From Pseudoalteromonas sp. XMcav2-N (GTDB lineage Bacteria; Pseudomonadota; Gammaproteobacteria; Enterobacterales; Alteromonadaceae): a stretch of 64,000 bases of DNA. The stretch is taken from positions 248,001-312,000 of the forward strand of contig NZ_JAMXSF010000003.1 of the NCBI RefSeq assembly GCF_024124545.1, given 5' to 3'. Below the pieces are notes generated by a model. It was not told where the DNA came from, ran no database searches, and saw only the letters and a program-made list of their open reading frames with translations. A program made the translations under genes and the position numbers. Within the stretch, counting starts at the first letter, position 1. Every line of letters starts with the position of its first letter. Positions 8,191 to 19,084 of the stretch are shown piece after piece.

Positions 8191-11046
8191 TTAGAAACTA
8201 TAGTTAAACCCTAAGAAGTATTGGCGACCGAACTCTTTATACTCCCCGGTTGCCAATGCCGTACCATAGTTAGTGGTGTTAGGCTCATCAGTTAAGTTAT
8301 TGACCTGTAACACAGCCTGCAGACCATTTTCAAAGTCATACGTTCCCTGCCAGTCAATCACTGTATATTCATCCGCCCACGCCAAAGACGAGCCACCCGG
8401 TGATGCGCCTTCATAGACATACTCATCACGATAACGAACGTTCAGGTGCGTCGTAAATGCATCGATATTCCAGAAAACTGTCGCACTCCAGACATTTTTC
8501 GACAAGCCAGGCATTGGCAGCTGCTGATCCGGGAAGTTACCGCCGCCATCAACGGTTGTTTCACTTTCGGTATATGAATAGTTAGCATTGAAACCTAAGC
8601 CAGAGAACACGCCTGGCAGATTATCAAACATAGTAGTGTAAGCTAACTCCACACCACGAATATAGCCACCCTGATCATTGTTTTGAGTTGTCTGATACTG
8701 ACCAGCAACAAAGCCTTCCGGTACTTCAAGACCGATGCTTGACCAGTCAACCTCACCTTCCTGATAAGTAATGCTTTCAATTAAAGACTCAATGTCTTTC
8801 CAGAAAATTGCCGCAACGAATGCACCACCATCTTCAAAGTAACGCTCATACGACAAGTCAAATTGAGTTGCACGGAACGGATCAAGGTTTGGATTACCTT
8901 TTGACCAAACATTGTAACGAGGACTTTCACCGTCATTGGCTGTATCGGCCCAAGAACCTGCACCGCCACGTAACTGATACACAGGAGGACGACCCATTAC
9001 TTTTGCCGCAGCGAAGCGTATTTGATCTTCGTCACTAACACGGAAATTAAGGTTTAAAGAAGGTAATGTATCTGTGTACTCTGGTCCGTATTCAACATGA
9101 CGATAATCAGTACGTGCAACACCGTTATCATCAACAATGGTATCGCCTACTTCATCACCCTGGATCTGCTGGATCCCGACTGATTTAGTGTCTGTTTTGA
9201 CAACACGTACACCAAAGTTACCTGTAACTGGAATGTTCCCAATTTCAGTATCTATATTGGCCATCACATAACCAGCTAACACTTCTTCTTTAACAGCGCC
9301 ACTTTCAATCAGTGTCCAGTTATGCTCCCAGGTCTGCTGTGCGCCGTAATTACCCGGACCAAATACCGCGTCAGCAATACCCACCAAGTCTAGCTCAAGA
9401 TAGTTGAACCCTCGAGTATGCTCCACAGTGACGAAACCATCCAGAGAGTGCGGAATACAGGCATGATTTTGGTGGTTAAATTCACACCCTTTATTGGTAA
9501 CAATTGTACCATCAGGCATTTTGTAACCATTTTGACCTTCACGCGCACCCCAGCGGAACGTTGAACGCTGGTCCGTGAACTCGCGATCTGACCAGCGAGC
9601 ACCAACTTCAATTGAAGAGATAAACCCAGCTTCAACATGATACTTAAAGTCTACTTTAAAGCTGTCCAATTCATCTGTGTACCGGTGTGGGAATTGCTCC
9701 CAGTCACCCAGACGCATGTTAGACAGATCTGTGTAACTATTGCCCAGGGTAAGCTGAGGTAAATCTTTCTCTTGCTGTACAAAAGAGAAGCTCTGGTTGC
9801 GCATTTCCTGCCATGTTTCAACCAAAGTGCCATCTACAACGGCATTTCCAAACTCGTAGGCATGCATAGATGCAATCATATCACGGCGCGTTTTCTCGCC
9901 TTTACTATGTGCAAAGTCCAGTCTGAGTTCCCACTTGTCTGTCACATACTCTAAGTCCAGACCAAAGCTGTCTGTCGTAGAATCAGTCGACTGATCTTCA
10001 GAACGCATTTCAACCCATGGGCCCTTGTGGTCAGTGATCACAACATCACCGGCAACTAAGAAACCATCTTGTACAACCGCGTTGTTAAGTGAGTACAGGG
10101 AACCTACATCTTTCTCGAAGCCTTCAATGTTCAAACCGCTTTTACGGTCTTCCGATTCAAACTCAGAACGAAAATAGTCAAATTGTACTTTCAGAGCATC
10201 TGTAGGCTGGTAGACCAAAGTACTCATAAGGCCCAGACGCTCGTCTGACCCTTTTGCAGATCGAACCTGGTAACCGTTAACTGAACGCTCTTCTTTACCG
10301 TCACCATCAAAGTCTTGTGAGCGTTTTGGTGCGTGCGCTGAAACGTCAATTGCATTATTAGGCTGGTTTAAGAAGGCCGCGCCAATGCCAAAACCCAAAG
10401 TTTCATCAAGGAATTTGCCCTGATAAGAGAAGCTGATGCGCTCACCGCTAGAATCAGCACCGACATCTGATGCCGCGTCATTATAGGAGTAACGTACTGA
10501 AGAGCTAAAGTTATGCTGCTCTTTTGCCTCAAGCGGGTTGACTGTTTTAAGCTCAACCGTTGCAGCAACCCCACCTTCAACCAAAGAGGCTTTTGGTGAC
10601 TTATAGACCGCAGCCTGATTAATAAGCTCTGACGGGTACTGGTCAAATGAAATCCAACGGCTACCTGCGGTGTAACCACTAGTACTGGCCTGCTCGCGAC
10701 CATTCAGGGTAGTCTGAATAAAGTCACCGTTCATACCACGAATATTCAGCTGTGATGACTGTCCACTGGCACGAACCGCGGTTACACCGGGCAAACGGCT
10801 CAAAGAGTCTGCAATGGATACATCGGGCAGAGATGCCAGGTCGCCGGCATCAACAACTTCAGCTACTGTGTCGCTGTAGCGCTTTTTATCGATAGAAGCG
10901 ATGATACTGCGCGAAATACCGCGTACCTCAATAACTTCAACGTCTTCTTTCTTTACTGCTTTCTCTTCTTCTGCAACGACCGAAAAGTGGCTAACGCCAG
11001 CGGCCATAAGCGCAACTGTTAGCATACTTGGTTTGAACATAGACAT
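8191..11046 (-). CDS. TonB-dependent outer-membrane receptor, probable maltodextrin uptake
   Basis: The 951-residue protein has a signal peptide (MSMFKPSMLTVALMAAGVSHFSVVA), then a TonB-box-like segment (VEVIEVRG) and a plug domain with SLPDVSIADSLSRLPGV and LNIRGMNGDFIQTTLNGR. A long 22-strand barrel follows and ends in the C-terminal aromatic typical of outer-membrane proteins (FLGFNYSF). It belongs to the large carbohydrate-type receptors (relatives of Caulobacter MalA) that import oligosaccharides with TonB-ExbBD energy. It is placed divergently from the alpha-glucosidase gene, carries a predicted operator 153 bp upstream of its start, and precedes the halogenase gene. Substrate assignment to maltodextrins rests on context, not on residues. 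Confidence 0.92.
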   Translation of the reverse strand: MSMFKPSMLTVALMAAGVSHFSVVAEEEKAVKKEDVEVIEVRGISRSIIASIDKKRYSDTVAEVVDAGDLASLPDVSIADSLSRLPGVTAVRASGQSSQLNIRGMNGDFIQTTLNGREQASTSGYTAGSRWISFDQYPSELINQAAVYKSPKASLVEGGVAATVELKTVNPLEAKEQHNFSSSVRYSYNDAASDVGADSSGERISFSYQGKFLDETLGFGIGAAFLNQPNNAIDVSAHAPKRSQDFDGDGKEERSVNGYQVRSAKGSDERLGLMSTLVYQPTDALKVQFDYFRSEFESEDRKSGLNIEGFEKDVGSLYSLNNAVVQDGFLVAGDVVITDHKGPWVEMRSEDQSTDSTTDSFGLDLEYVTDKWELRLDFAHSKGEKTRRDMIASMHAYEFGNAVVDGTLVETWQEMRNQSFSFVQQEKDLPQLTLGNSYTDLSNMRLGDWEQFPHRYTDELDSFKVDFKYHVEAGFISSIEVGARWSDREFTDQRSTFRWGAREGQNGYKMPDGTIVTNKGCEFNHQNHACIPHSLDGFVTVEHTRGFNYLELDLVGIADAVFGPGNYGAQQTWEHNWTLIESGAVKEEVLAGYVMANIDTEIGNIPVTGNFGVRVVKTDTKSVGIQQIQGDEVGDTIVDDNGVARTDYRHVEYGPEYTDTLPSLNLNFRVSDEDQIRFAAAKVMGRPPVYQLRGGAGSWADTANDGESPRYNVWSKGNPNLDPFRATQFDLSYERYFEDGGAFVAAIFWKDIESLIESITYQEGEVDWSSIGLEVPEGFVAGQYQTTQNNDQGGYIRGVELAYTTMFDNLPGVFSGLGFNANYSYTESETTVDGGGNFPDQQLPMPGLSKNVWSATVFWNIDAFTTHLNVRYRDEYVYEGASPGGSSLAWADEYTVIDWQGTYDFENGLQAVLQVNNLTDEPNTTNYGTALATGEYKEFGRQYFLGFNYSF

Positions 11047-11198
11047 AGTGTTTTATCCCAATTAACCATTTTTATGACGCCTAGTTGTTTGTTAATTCGT
11101 CACACGGTGACCCGTGGGGCGCTACAACGATTTATAAAGGCGGTAATTTTGTTGTCAGCGGCAATAGTAGCGCTGCGTTCAACACGCAAACAACTTTA

Positions 11199-11212
11199 TG
11201 CATACGTATTCA
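11199..11212. promoter_or_regulatory. Predicted maltodextrin-regulon operator, site 2
   Basis: TGCATACGTATTCA, identical over 14 bases to the site upstream of the amylase gene. It lies 153 bp upstream of the TonB-dependent receptor start codon. Confidence 0.7.
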
Positions 11213-11423
11213 ACGCAACTTGCAGCGAAAGCTGTTCACAGAATGTTCACCATCAAACAAGCTAACTTACTGTAAAATTTATAAATGTTAGCGCAACAAT
11301 CTTTCCCGAAAAACTGGTCATACATGCTTCTTCAGGTTCACTAAGTTTTAACGAAATTAAAATATCTGCCAGTTAATCGTCGATAAAACTTGCCATATTT
11401 TTCCTTCACACTCTACCAATGGA

Positions 11424-11440
11424 AATTGGTATTACCAATT
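11424..11440. promoter_or_regulatory. Perfect 17-nt dyad, possible second operator
   Basis: AATTGGTA and TACCAATT flank a single central T. The left arm overlaps a further inverted pair, ACCAAT (11415-11420) and ATTGGT (11425-11430), so three related half-sites lie in 26 bp. The dyad differs from the ATACGTAT operators and may bind another regulator. Confidence 0.45.
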
Positions 11441-11557
11441 AATCTTACTGTAACACAGATAAAACAGGGAGGCCTGAGATTGATGGCAATATTGGTAAAG
11501 TGCACCGACAAGTCTGTATTTATTCTTATATTCTATTTCAAGCGTAACTAATTACGC

Positions 11558-11571
11558 TGCATACGTATGCA
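11558..11571. promoter_or_regulatory. Predicted maltodextrin-regulon operator, site 3 (perfect palindrome)
   Basis: TGCATACGTATGCA is fully symmetric over 14 bases and is the best copy of the motif. It lies about 207 bp upstream of the chosen alpha-glucosidase start. Confidence 0.7.
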
Positions 11572-11777
11572 GGCTTTTTACTCATATCAAAGCATGCCGT
11601 ATGCTCTTCGCCATTGTTAATATTCCGTGTTGGCGTAACCCGCTTACTCAAAAACCTGATCTCAACCCGACTGAATTGACTACAGTTATTATGCTACTCA
11701 ATACACAGAGTTAAGAGATGGCCCCCAGAGGTAAACTTGTATACGACAACCCGACTGCACGGCGCAGGAGAAAGTGC

Positions 11778-13400
11778 ATGGCTCAAAATGAATGGTGGAA
11801 AGGCGCGGTTATTTACCAGGTATATCCTCGTAGCTTTTGTGATACCAATAACGATGGAATTGGCGATCTTCAGGGGATCATAAGCAAGCTCGACTATATT
11901 AAATCGCTCGGCGTAGATGCCATCTGGATCTCGCCATTTTTTAAGTCACCAATGAAGGACTTTGGTTACGATATCAGTGACTATCGTGACATCGACCCTA
12001 TGTTTGGCAGCCTTGAAGACTTTGACGAGCTGATTGATAAAGCACATCAACGCAATATTAAGATCATTATTGACCAGGTACTTAGCCATACCTCAGATGA
12101 GCACCCCTGGTTTAGCGAAAGCCGTGCCAGTCAGACTAACCCCAAAGCTGACTGGTATGTCTGGGCGGATGCTAAGCCTGACGGCAGTCCACCAAACAAC
12201 TGGCTGTCAATATTTGGTGGCGTGGCCTGGCAGTGGGATTCGCGCCGCTGTCAGTACTACCTACACAATTTCCTGACCGAGCAACCTGACTTAAACTTCC
12301 ACAACCCAGAGGTACGTCAGGCTGTACTGGATAACGTGGAATTTTGGTTAAAAAAAGGCGTAGATGGATTCCGTCTCGATGCCATTAACTTCTGCTTCCA
12401 CGATCAGCAATTGCGAGATAACCCGGCTAAACCTAAAGAGTTACGTCAGGGCCGTGGATTTAGCGAAGACAACCCCTATGCGTTCCAGTACCATTATTAC
12501 AATAACACTCAGCCAGAAAACCTTGCCTTCATGGCCGAGATCCGCGCCCTGCTCGATCGCTACCCGGGCACCGTAAGCCTGGGTGAGATTTCGTCTGAGG
12601 ACTCACTTCAGACCATGGCTGAATACACCTCAGGTGGCAATAAGCTGCACATGGGCTATAGCTTTGAATTGCTGACGAAAGACTACAGTGCAGGCTACAT
12701 CCGTGAAACGGTATCTCGTCTTGAAGCTGTCATGACTGAAGGTTGGCCGTGTTGGGCATTCAGCAACCATGATGTTGAGCGTGTCGCAAGCCGCTGGTCA
12801 AAAGACGGAAAAACGGTCGATGCACGACAAGCAAGTATGCTAACAGCCCTGCTTGGCTCGCTGCGCGGCAGTGTATGTATGTATCAAGGAGAAGAGCTGG
12901 GCCTGGGCGAAGCAGATGTTGCGTTTGAGGATTTACAGGACCCCTATGGCATTACCTTCTGGCCAAACTTTAAGGGTCGTGACGGATGTCGCACCCCAAT
13001 GCCCTGGAACGAGCAAAGTGAACATGCGGGCTTCACCGAAGGAAAACCCTGGTTACCTGTATCACCGGCACATCAGTCACAAGCAGTTTCTCAGCAGACT
13101 GACTCAGCTGATTCTGTTTTAGCCCGCTATCAGGCGTTTATGGCCTGGCGTAATACTGTGCCTGAGCTACAGGTCGGTGATATCGAATTTATTGATACAC
13201 CGGAACCTGTGCTGGCATTTTATCGACGTCATCAGGGTAAAACGGTGCTATGTGTGTTCAACCTCGGTGAGCAGCCAACGCAACTTGCAATGGACATTAA
13301 AGACCATGCACCACACCTGGAAATTGTTCATCACAATGGTCACTATGAACACAACCAACTATCCCTGCCCGGATTTGGTTGCTACTTTGCTTCATTGTAA
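11778..13400 (+). CDS. GH13 alpha-glucosidase (alpha-1,4 type, GH13_23-like)
   Basis: I choose the ATG at 11778 (MAQNEWWKGAVIYQVYPRSF) over an upstream in-frame start at 11718: an AGGAG site sits 7 bp before it and family members start at this point. The product is 540 residues without a signal peptide, so it is cytoplasmic. GH13 motifs are DQVLSHTSDEHPWF, GVDGFRLDAIN with nucleophile Asp201, SLGEISSED with acid/base Glu270, and AFSNHDVER with Asp332. The residue after the nucleophile is Ala; in this family Ala or Thr there goes with alpha-1,4 bonds and Val with alpha-1,6 bonds. It should complete maltooligosaccharide breakdown inside the cell. It is transcribed divergently from the receptor gene under a shared operator motif. 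Confidence 0.92.
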   Translation: MAQNEWWKGAVIYQVYPRSFCDTNNDGIGDLQGIISKLDYIKSLGVDAIWISPFFKSPMKDFGYDISDYRDIDPMFGSLEDFDELIDKAHQRNIKIIIDQVLSHTSDEHPWFSESRASQTNPKADWYVWADAKPDGSPPNNWLSIFGGVAWQWDSRRCQYYLHNFLTEQPDLNFHNPEVRQAVLDNVEFWLKKGVDGFRLDAINFCFHDQQLRDNPAKPKELRQGRGFSEDNPYAFQYHYYNNTQPENLAFMAEIRALLDRYPGTVSLGEISSEDSLQTMAEYTSGGNKLHMGYSFELLTKDYSAGYIRETVSRLEAVMTEGWPCWAFSNHDVERVASRWSKDGKTVDARQASMLTALLGSLRGSVCMYQGEELGLGEADVAFEDLQDPYGITFWPNFKGRDGCRTPMPWNEQSEHAGFTEGKPWLPVSPAHQSQAVSQQTDSADSVLARYQAFMAWRNTVPELQVGDIEFIDTPEPVLAFYRRHQGKTVLCVFNLGEQPTQLAMDIKDHAPHLEIVHHNGHYEHNQLSLPGFGCYFASL

Positions 13401-13410
13401 CCCCTTGAAC

Positions 13411-13437
13411 AAAAGCCCCGACAGCGGGGCTTTTTTT
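13411..13437. terminator. Bidirectional intrinsic terminator
   Basis: AGCCCCG and CGGGGCT form a GC-rich stem flanked by AAAA on the left and TTTTTTT on the right. It serves the alpha-glucosidase gene on the plus strand and, less strongly, the EAL gene whose stop is at 13458 on the minus strand. Confidence 0.9.
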
Positions 13438-13457
13438 ATACAGTTATCTGATGCAAC

Positions 13458-15041
13458 TTAGCAAATTTGCTTCAGTTCGTGCACTGGCATCGCTTTGTAA
13501 TAATACCACCCCTGATGTACTGACACTCCCTGCCGGGACAGGTATTCCGCCTGGTGCGCCGTTTCTACTCCTTCCGCAATCAGCTTTTTATCAAGCTTTG
13601 CCGCCATCTCTATCACTGCATTTAGTACAGGGGATTGCAGGTTCTCCATACCAATAGAAGCAACAAAGGTTTGATCTATTTTGAGTAGATCAATCGGAAA
13701 GCTCTGCAGGTAATGTAAGCCACTGTAGCCTGTACCAAAGTCGTCTATTGCTATCTCAACGCCCTGCTCTACCAGTGACTGCAAAACCGAGTGTATCTGC
13801 GCCTGAGATAATACATCTCGCTCGGTCAACTCTATGGTCAGCTGAGGGATAACCAGATTCGCTTTATGCAAAACCTCAAGGTAGTCTTTGCAGGTTAACA
13901 AGTATCCATTGACGTTAAACGACACCTTAAAGTCAGGGTGATTTTGAACAATCTCGCTCAATTCCGTCAGCGCCCTCTCAATCTGATAAATCGACAGGTC
14001 AAGAATACTGCCATCTCGTTCTGCTTCGGGGATAAAGTAGGCCGGGCTAAGCTCGCCCTCTACCGGGTGCTGCCAGCGGATCAACACCTCAACACCAACA
14101 ACCTCACGAGTCGTAGCATCCACCAGTGGCTGATAAACGTTAAAAAGTTCCTGTCTGCTGATGGCTCCAAGTAAAAGTGCGCGGCTACTCAGTACGCGAC
14201 GGTCATAGTAGTTTAACAGCATGGTGAGTCCAATCAGGCTGCCACAGTATAAAAGCAAGAGGGTTAGCAACCATACAGGTTGAATCGTGGAAAGTTGCTT
14301 AGCATCACTGGCAACCATAATGGTCAGTTGTGGTAAGGCTGCAAGCGGGCGAGCAAAAATATACTTTTGTGTTCCATCATCAAAGTCCCCTTCAAACTCC
14401 ACCACATCGTGCATCGGGAAAAGCGCCTCACCCAGTGGCAACGTATATTTTCCACGCAAAAAAATGGGTACTCCTGAGTCACCATCAAGCAAAGCAATAA
14501 ACGCCAGATTTCTATGCCGGGTAATATCCAATGTGTCGCTCAGCCAGCTGGTTGGCAGTAATGCATTGACCTCAAACCCATCGCTGCGTGTCCGTGCCAG
14601 TACAAATGCGGGTACTTGTAAAAAGTCAGTGATGATCGGACCGTGGTATCTTAATCCAGATTGTTTGACAGGCTCAGTGGTTTGTACGGGTGGTGTCAGA
14701 CGGCCAAATGAGTTACACAGTAAGCGCCCCTGTTGATCGACAATGCCAATTTCACTCAATGCAGGATTTACAAAAACCTGCTCTCTCATTAGAGCAATGG
14801 TGTCTGCATCACAGTGTGTATTTAGTTGCTCTGCCTGCTTAAGGAAAACATCTATATTGTGAAGCTGCGAATCCAGCTCCAGTCGGATCAATTCGGAAGC
14901 GGCCTGAACGGATTGCTTTGCGGCGTCTTTTTGCTGAACGTAGACAAAGATCGCAAGCAGCCCAAACAAAAAAGAGCTAATTAACCAGGCGACGATGATA
15001 TTTTTGATACGATCAGTCAAGGAGTGATTACCCTGGGTCAA
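13458..15041 (-). CDS. CSS-motif / EAL-domain cyclic-di-GMP phosphodiesterase
   Basis: The 527-residue membrane protein has a transmembrane helix near residues 15-35, a periplasmic domain to about 255, a second helix near 255-277 and a cytoplasmic EAL domain. The periplasmic part carries cysteines in THCDAD (about 77) and LLCNSFG (about 109), as in the CSS-motif domain whose disulfide state controls activity of E. coli relatives. The EAL domain keeps the residues needed for hydrolysis: EVLIRW at 318, ELTERD near 403, DDFGTGYS at 432-439 and the late LIAEGVET. The expected role is degradation of c-di-GMP in response to a periplasmic redox or thiol signal. It appears monocistronic. Confidence 0.9.
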   Translation of the reverse strand: MTQGNHSLTDRIKNIIVAWLISSFLFGLLAIFVYVQQKDAAKQSVQAASELIRLELDSQLHNIDVFLKQAEQLNTHCDADTIALMREQVFVNPALSEIGIVDQQGRLLCNSFGRLTPPVQTTEPVKQSGLRYHGPIITDFLQVPAFVLARTRSDGFEVNALLPTSWLSDTLDITRHRNLAFIALLDGDSGVPIFLRGKYTLPLGEALFPMHDVVEFEGDFDDGTQKYIFARPLAALPQLTIMVASDAKQLSTIQPVWLLTLLLLYCGSLIGLTMLLNYYDRRVLSSRALLLGAISRQELFNVYQPLVDATTREVVGVEVLIRWQHPVEGELSPAYFIPEAERDGSILDLSIYQIERALTELSEIVQNHPDFKVSFNVNGYLLTCKDYLEVLHKANLVIPQLTIELTERDVLSQAQIHSVLQSLVEQGVEIAIDDFGTGYSGLHYLQSFPIDLLKIDQTFVASIGMENLQSPVLNAVIEMAAKLDKKLIAEGVETAHQAEYLSRQGVSVHQGWYYYKAMPVHELKQIC

Positions 15042-15104
15042 CTTCGCACTCCAAACTCAAATACAAAGGCCAGATGGTAAAACAGCTAAATGAAGTTTTT
15101 ATGA

Positions 15105-15134
15105 CAAAAAACCCCGGCTTGCGCCAGGGTTTCT
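15105..15134 (-). terminator. Intrinsic terminator of the pheS-pheT-ihfA transcript
   Basis: AAACCCCGGC and GCCAGGGTTT pair around TTGC with one mismatch. On the minus strand the stem runs into TTTTTTGTC. It lies 75 bp after the ihfA stop and before the start of the EAL gene. Confidence 0.8.
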
Positions 15135-15208
15135 TAATTATCAGACAGATAGCCTTTGAGCACCTCAGGAAAAGCTTCCTGTGGTTAACTACTTAGCCCA
15201 CTGCGTGA

Positions 15209-15508
15209 TCACAGGTTTTTACTGGTACCCACTTCTACGCGTGTTTTTAACTTCTGACCAGGTCTGAAAGTTACAACACGACGTGCCGAGATGGGAATGT
15301 CTTCACCAGTTTTAGGATTACGACCTGGGCGTTCTTTCTTATCGCGCAGATCGAAATTACCAAAACCGGACAGCTTTACCTGCTCTCCACTTTCCAGCGC
15401 TGAGCGGATTTCTTCAAAAAACGCTTCAACTAAGTCTTTGGCATCCTTTTTATTTATCCCCAATTTCTCAAATAGGTGTTCAGCTATGTCGGCTTTAGTA
15501 AGCGCCAT
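15209..15508 (-). CDS. ihfA: Integration host factor alpha subunit
   Basis: The 99-residue protein is full length for IHF-alpha. It begins [17 protein letters not shown] and contains the DNA-binding arm segment with [32 protein letters not shown] bends DNA sharply as a heterodimer with the beta subunit in replication, recombination and transcription. The start lies 2 bp after the pheT stop, the same pheS-pheT-ihfA order as in Escherichia coli, and a terminator follows. Confidence 0.98.
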   Translation of the reverse strand: MALTKADIAEHLFEKLGINKKDAKDLVEAFFEEIRSALESGEQVKLSGFGNFDLRDKKERPGRNPKTGEDIPISARRVVTFRPGQKLKTRVEVGTSKNL

Positions 15509-15510
15509 AT

Positions 15511-17898
15511 CTAGTCCCTCAACGATGCATTAAATTGTTTGGCCAATTCGGCCACCACGATTTCTACAGTGTCGTTGATGTCTTTCTCTTCGAGCGTTCT
15601 ATCAACGGCTTGCAGTGTTAGAGCAATGGCTAAACTCTTATAACCAGGCTCAATACCTTTGCCCTTATACACATCGAATAAGTTTAGGTCAACTAATTGA
15701 TTTCCGCCAACTTTCTCAATGCTTTCTAAAATATCGCCTATTTTTACATCATCTGCAACTAAAATAGCAATATCACGGCGATTTGACGGGAATTTCGAGA
15801 TACTGACGGCTTCTGGAAGGTGTCGCTGTGCAATTGCCGCTGTTTCAACTTCAAAAACATACGCCGTTTCATTCAGATCCAATGATTTTTGCAGTTGTGG
15901 ATGAACCGCACCAATGAAGCCGACTTGCTCTCCGTTAGCGTAAATTGCAGCTGATTGACCTGGGTGTAGTCCATCACATACCTGTGCTTTAAAGCTAAAA
16001 CGCGCTTTATCGTTACACAAGGCAAGTAATGCTTCAACGTCCCCTTTTACATCAAAGAAGTCGGTTTTGCGGCTCGCAATACCCCAGTGTTCATTGTGCG
16101 TATTACCATAAACTACGCCGCCAATGACCGGAGCTTGACGAACGCCGTTTTCAGCCGCTTCATCTTTAATGAATTTCAGGCCGTGTTCGAACAAGCGAAT
16201 ACGTGACTGCTGACGGTTTTGGTTATACGCCACCGCATTAAGCAGTCCAGGCATCAGACTCACACGCATTGCCGACATTTCTACAGAAATTGGGTGCGGC
16301 AATACCAGTGCATCGCTGTCTGGGTGTAAAAGTTGTTGTTTCTTCGGGTCGACAAAGCTGTAGGTAATCGCTTCCTGATAACCACGTGCAACCAGTTCAT
16401 TGCGCAAGCGAGAAACAGGTAGACGCGCTTCCTGATGGTCGGTCATCTTTAACGCTGCTGTAGGGGCAACGTTTGGAATGTTGTTGTAACCAAATACACG
16501 TGCAACTTCTTCAATCAGATCTTCTTCAATACTGATGTCAAAGCGGTAGCTTGGTACCGTGGCTGTCCAGCTGTCGTTGGCAAAAGTCACATCCAGACCC
16601 AAACGCGTCAGAATGTCTGCCACTTTGCTGTCTTCAATATGGTAGCCAATAACACGATCAAGACGTGCGCGACGAAGCGTTACTGATTTTGCTTCTGGCA
16701 AATCTGATTCTGACACAGCTTCTACCACAGGGCCTGCCTGTCCGCCCGCAATCTCAAGTAGCAACGCCGTTGCGCGCTCCATGGCATCACGCTGTAGTTG
16801 ATAATCAACACCACGCTCGTAGCGGTGTGATGCATCGGTATGCAAGCCATAGCTACGTGCCTGACCAGCAATAGCTAAAGGACTGAAGAATGCACTTTCA
16901 AGCAAGATGTCTGTTGTGCCTTCTTTAACACCTGAGTTTTCACCACCGAAGATACCGGCCATGGCCAGCGCTTTGTTATGATCTGCAATGACCAGCGTGC
17001 TTGGCTTCAGCTTGGCCGTATTGCCATCGAGCAGTACCAGCTCTTCACTTTCTGCTGCGCTGCGTACTTTGATCCCACCTTCAATGGCATTCAAATCGAA
17101 AGCATGCATTGGGTGGCCCAGCTCAAGCAGCACATAGTTGGTAATATCTACAACCGGGTCGATTGAGCGAATGCCGGAGCGACGCAGTTTTTCAACCATC
17201 CACAGAGGTGTAACCGCATCCAGGTTGATGCCCTTAACCACACGGCCAAGGTAACGAGGACAGGCCTGGCTGTTCACCAGTTCAATCTCAATTTTGTCAT
17301 CAATAGTAGGTTCAACGGCGGGAATAGCCAGCTCATTGACATCAATGCCATTTAATACGCCTACTTCGCGTGCAAGACCTTTAATACCCAAACAGTCACT
17401 GCGGTTAGCCGTCAGGTCAACGTCGATGGTGACATCGTCAAGGTTAAAGTATTCGCGGATGTTTTGGCCAATTTGTGCATCAGCTGGTAGCTCTAAAATA
17501 CCATCGGAGCTTTCAGCCATGCCCAGCTCTTCAAACGCACACAGCATGCCGTGTGAAGGCTGACCGCGTAATTTTGCTTTTTTGATCTTAAAGCCGCCTG
17601 GTAGTACCGCACCGACTTTCGCCACAGCCACTTTCAGGCCCGCACGACAGTTTGCCGCGCCACATACGATGTCCAGCAGCTCGTCTTCGCCAACGTTTAC
17701 TTTGGTGACACGCAGTTTGTCTGCATCCGGGTGCTGACCACACTCAACGACTTCACCGATAACCACGCCATCAAAATCACCTGCAACCGGGTCGACACCA
17801 TCGACTTCCAGACCGGCCATTGATAACTGTTCAGATAGAGCCTCGGTATCAATCGCAGGATTAACCCATTCTCTTAACCACTTTTCACTAAATTTCAT
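15511..17898 (-). CDS. pheT: Phenylalanyl-tRNA synthetase beta subunit
   Basis: The 795-residue length is normal for bacterial PheT. The N-terminus [14 protein letters not shown] and the tRNA-binding OB-fold domain (about 39-150, with [21 protein letters not shown]) are clear. The B3/B4 editing region (about 210-360), the B5 domain and a C-terminal ferredoxin-like anticodon-binding domain ([13 protein letters not shown] onward) follow. It forms the (alpha-beta)2 enzyme with PheS, charges tRNA-Phe and edits mischarged tyrosine. It starts 13 bp after pheS. Confidence 0.98.
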   Translation of the reverse strand: MKFSEKWLREWVNPAIDTEALSEQLSMAGLEVDGVDPVAGDFDGVVIGEVVECGQHPDADKLRVTKVNVGEDELLDIVCGAANCRAGLKVAVAKVGAVLPGGFKIKKAKLRGQPSHGMLCAFEELGMAESSDGILELPADAQIGQNIREYFNLDDVTIDVDLTANRSDCLGIKGLAREVGVLNGIDVNELAIPAVEPTIDDKIEIELVNSQACPRYLGRVVKGINLDAVTPLWMVEKLRRSGIRSIDPVVDITNYVLLELGHPMHAFDLNAIEGGIKVRSAAESEELVLLDGNTAKLKPSTLVIADHNKALAMAGIFGGENSGVKEGTTDILLESAFFSPLAIAGQARSYGLHTDASHRYERGVDYQLQRDAMERATALLLEIAGGQAGPVVEAVSESDLPEAKSVTLRRARLDRVIGYHIEDSKVADILTRLGLDVTFANDSWTATVPSYRFDISIEEDLIEEVARVFGYNNIPNVAPTAALKMTDHQEARLPVSRLRNELVARGYQEAITYSFVDPKKQQLLHPDSDALVLPHPISVEMSAMRVSLMPGLLNAVAYNQNRQQSRIRLFEHGLKFIKDEAAENGVRQAPVIGGVVYGNTHNEHWGIASRKTDFFDVKGDVEALLALCNDKARFSFKAQVCDGLHPGQSAAIYANGEQVGFIGAVHPQLQKSLDLNETAYVFEVETAAIAQRHLPEAVSISKFPSNRRDIAILVADDVKIGDILESIEKVGGNQLVDLNLFDVYKGKGIEPGYKSLAIALTLQAVDRTLEEKDINDTVEIVVAELAKQFNASLRD

Positions 17899-17911
17899 TG
17901 TTGTATCGCTC

Positions 17912-18937
<1,026 letters not shown>

Positions 18938-19040
18938 TTATAATAACTGAAACAACGGGGCAGATTCTAGCCCAAATTAGGGGCTTTTCATGGACAATTT
19001 AAAGGTTGTCAGTTAATTTTGGGCTGGTTTGAGGTTTTTG

Positions 19041-19075
19041 GTGGAATTTGAGATACCGGCGTTCAAAAATTCCAC
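19041..19075. other. Inverted repeat between hda and pheS
   Basis: GTGGAATTT (19041-19049) and AAATTCCAC (19067-19075) form a 9-bp perfect stem with a 17-nt loop, just past the hda stop. There is no T run, so it is at best a weak terminator or an RNA-stabilising hairpin. Confidence 0.4.
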
Positions 19076-19084
19076 AGCAAGAGG

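Larger units (their letters stand above)
11047..11777. promoter_or_regulatory. Divergent regulatory region of receptor and alpha-glucosidase genes
   Basis: This 731-bp stretch separates the receptor gene (minus) from the alpha-glucosidase gene (plus). It has no convincing coding capacity. It holds two TGCATACGTAT-type operators (11199 and 11558), each placed toward one of the two genes, and a separate perfect dyad at 11424-11440. The middle part is AT-rich and must contain both promoters, though I could not fix their -35 and -10 boxes with confidence. Confidence 0.7.
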
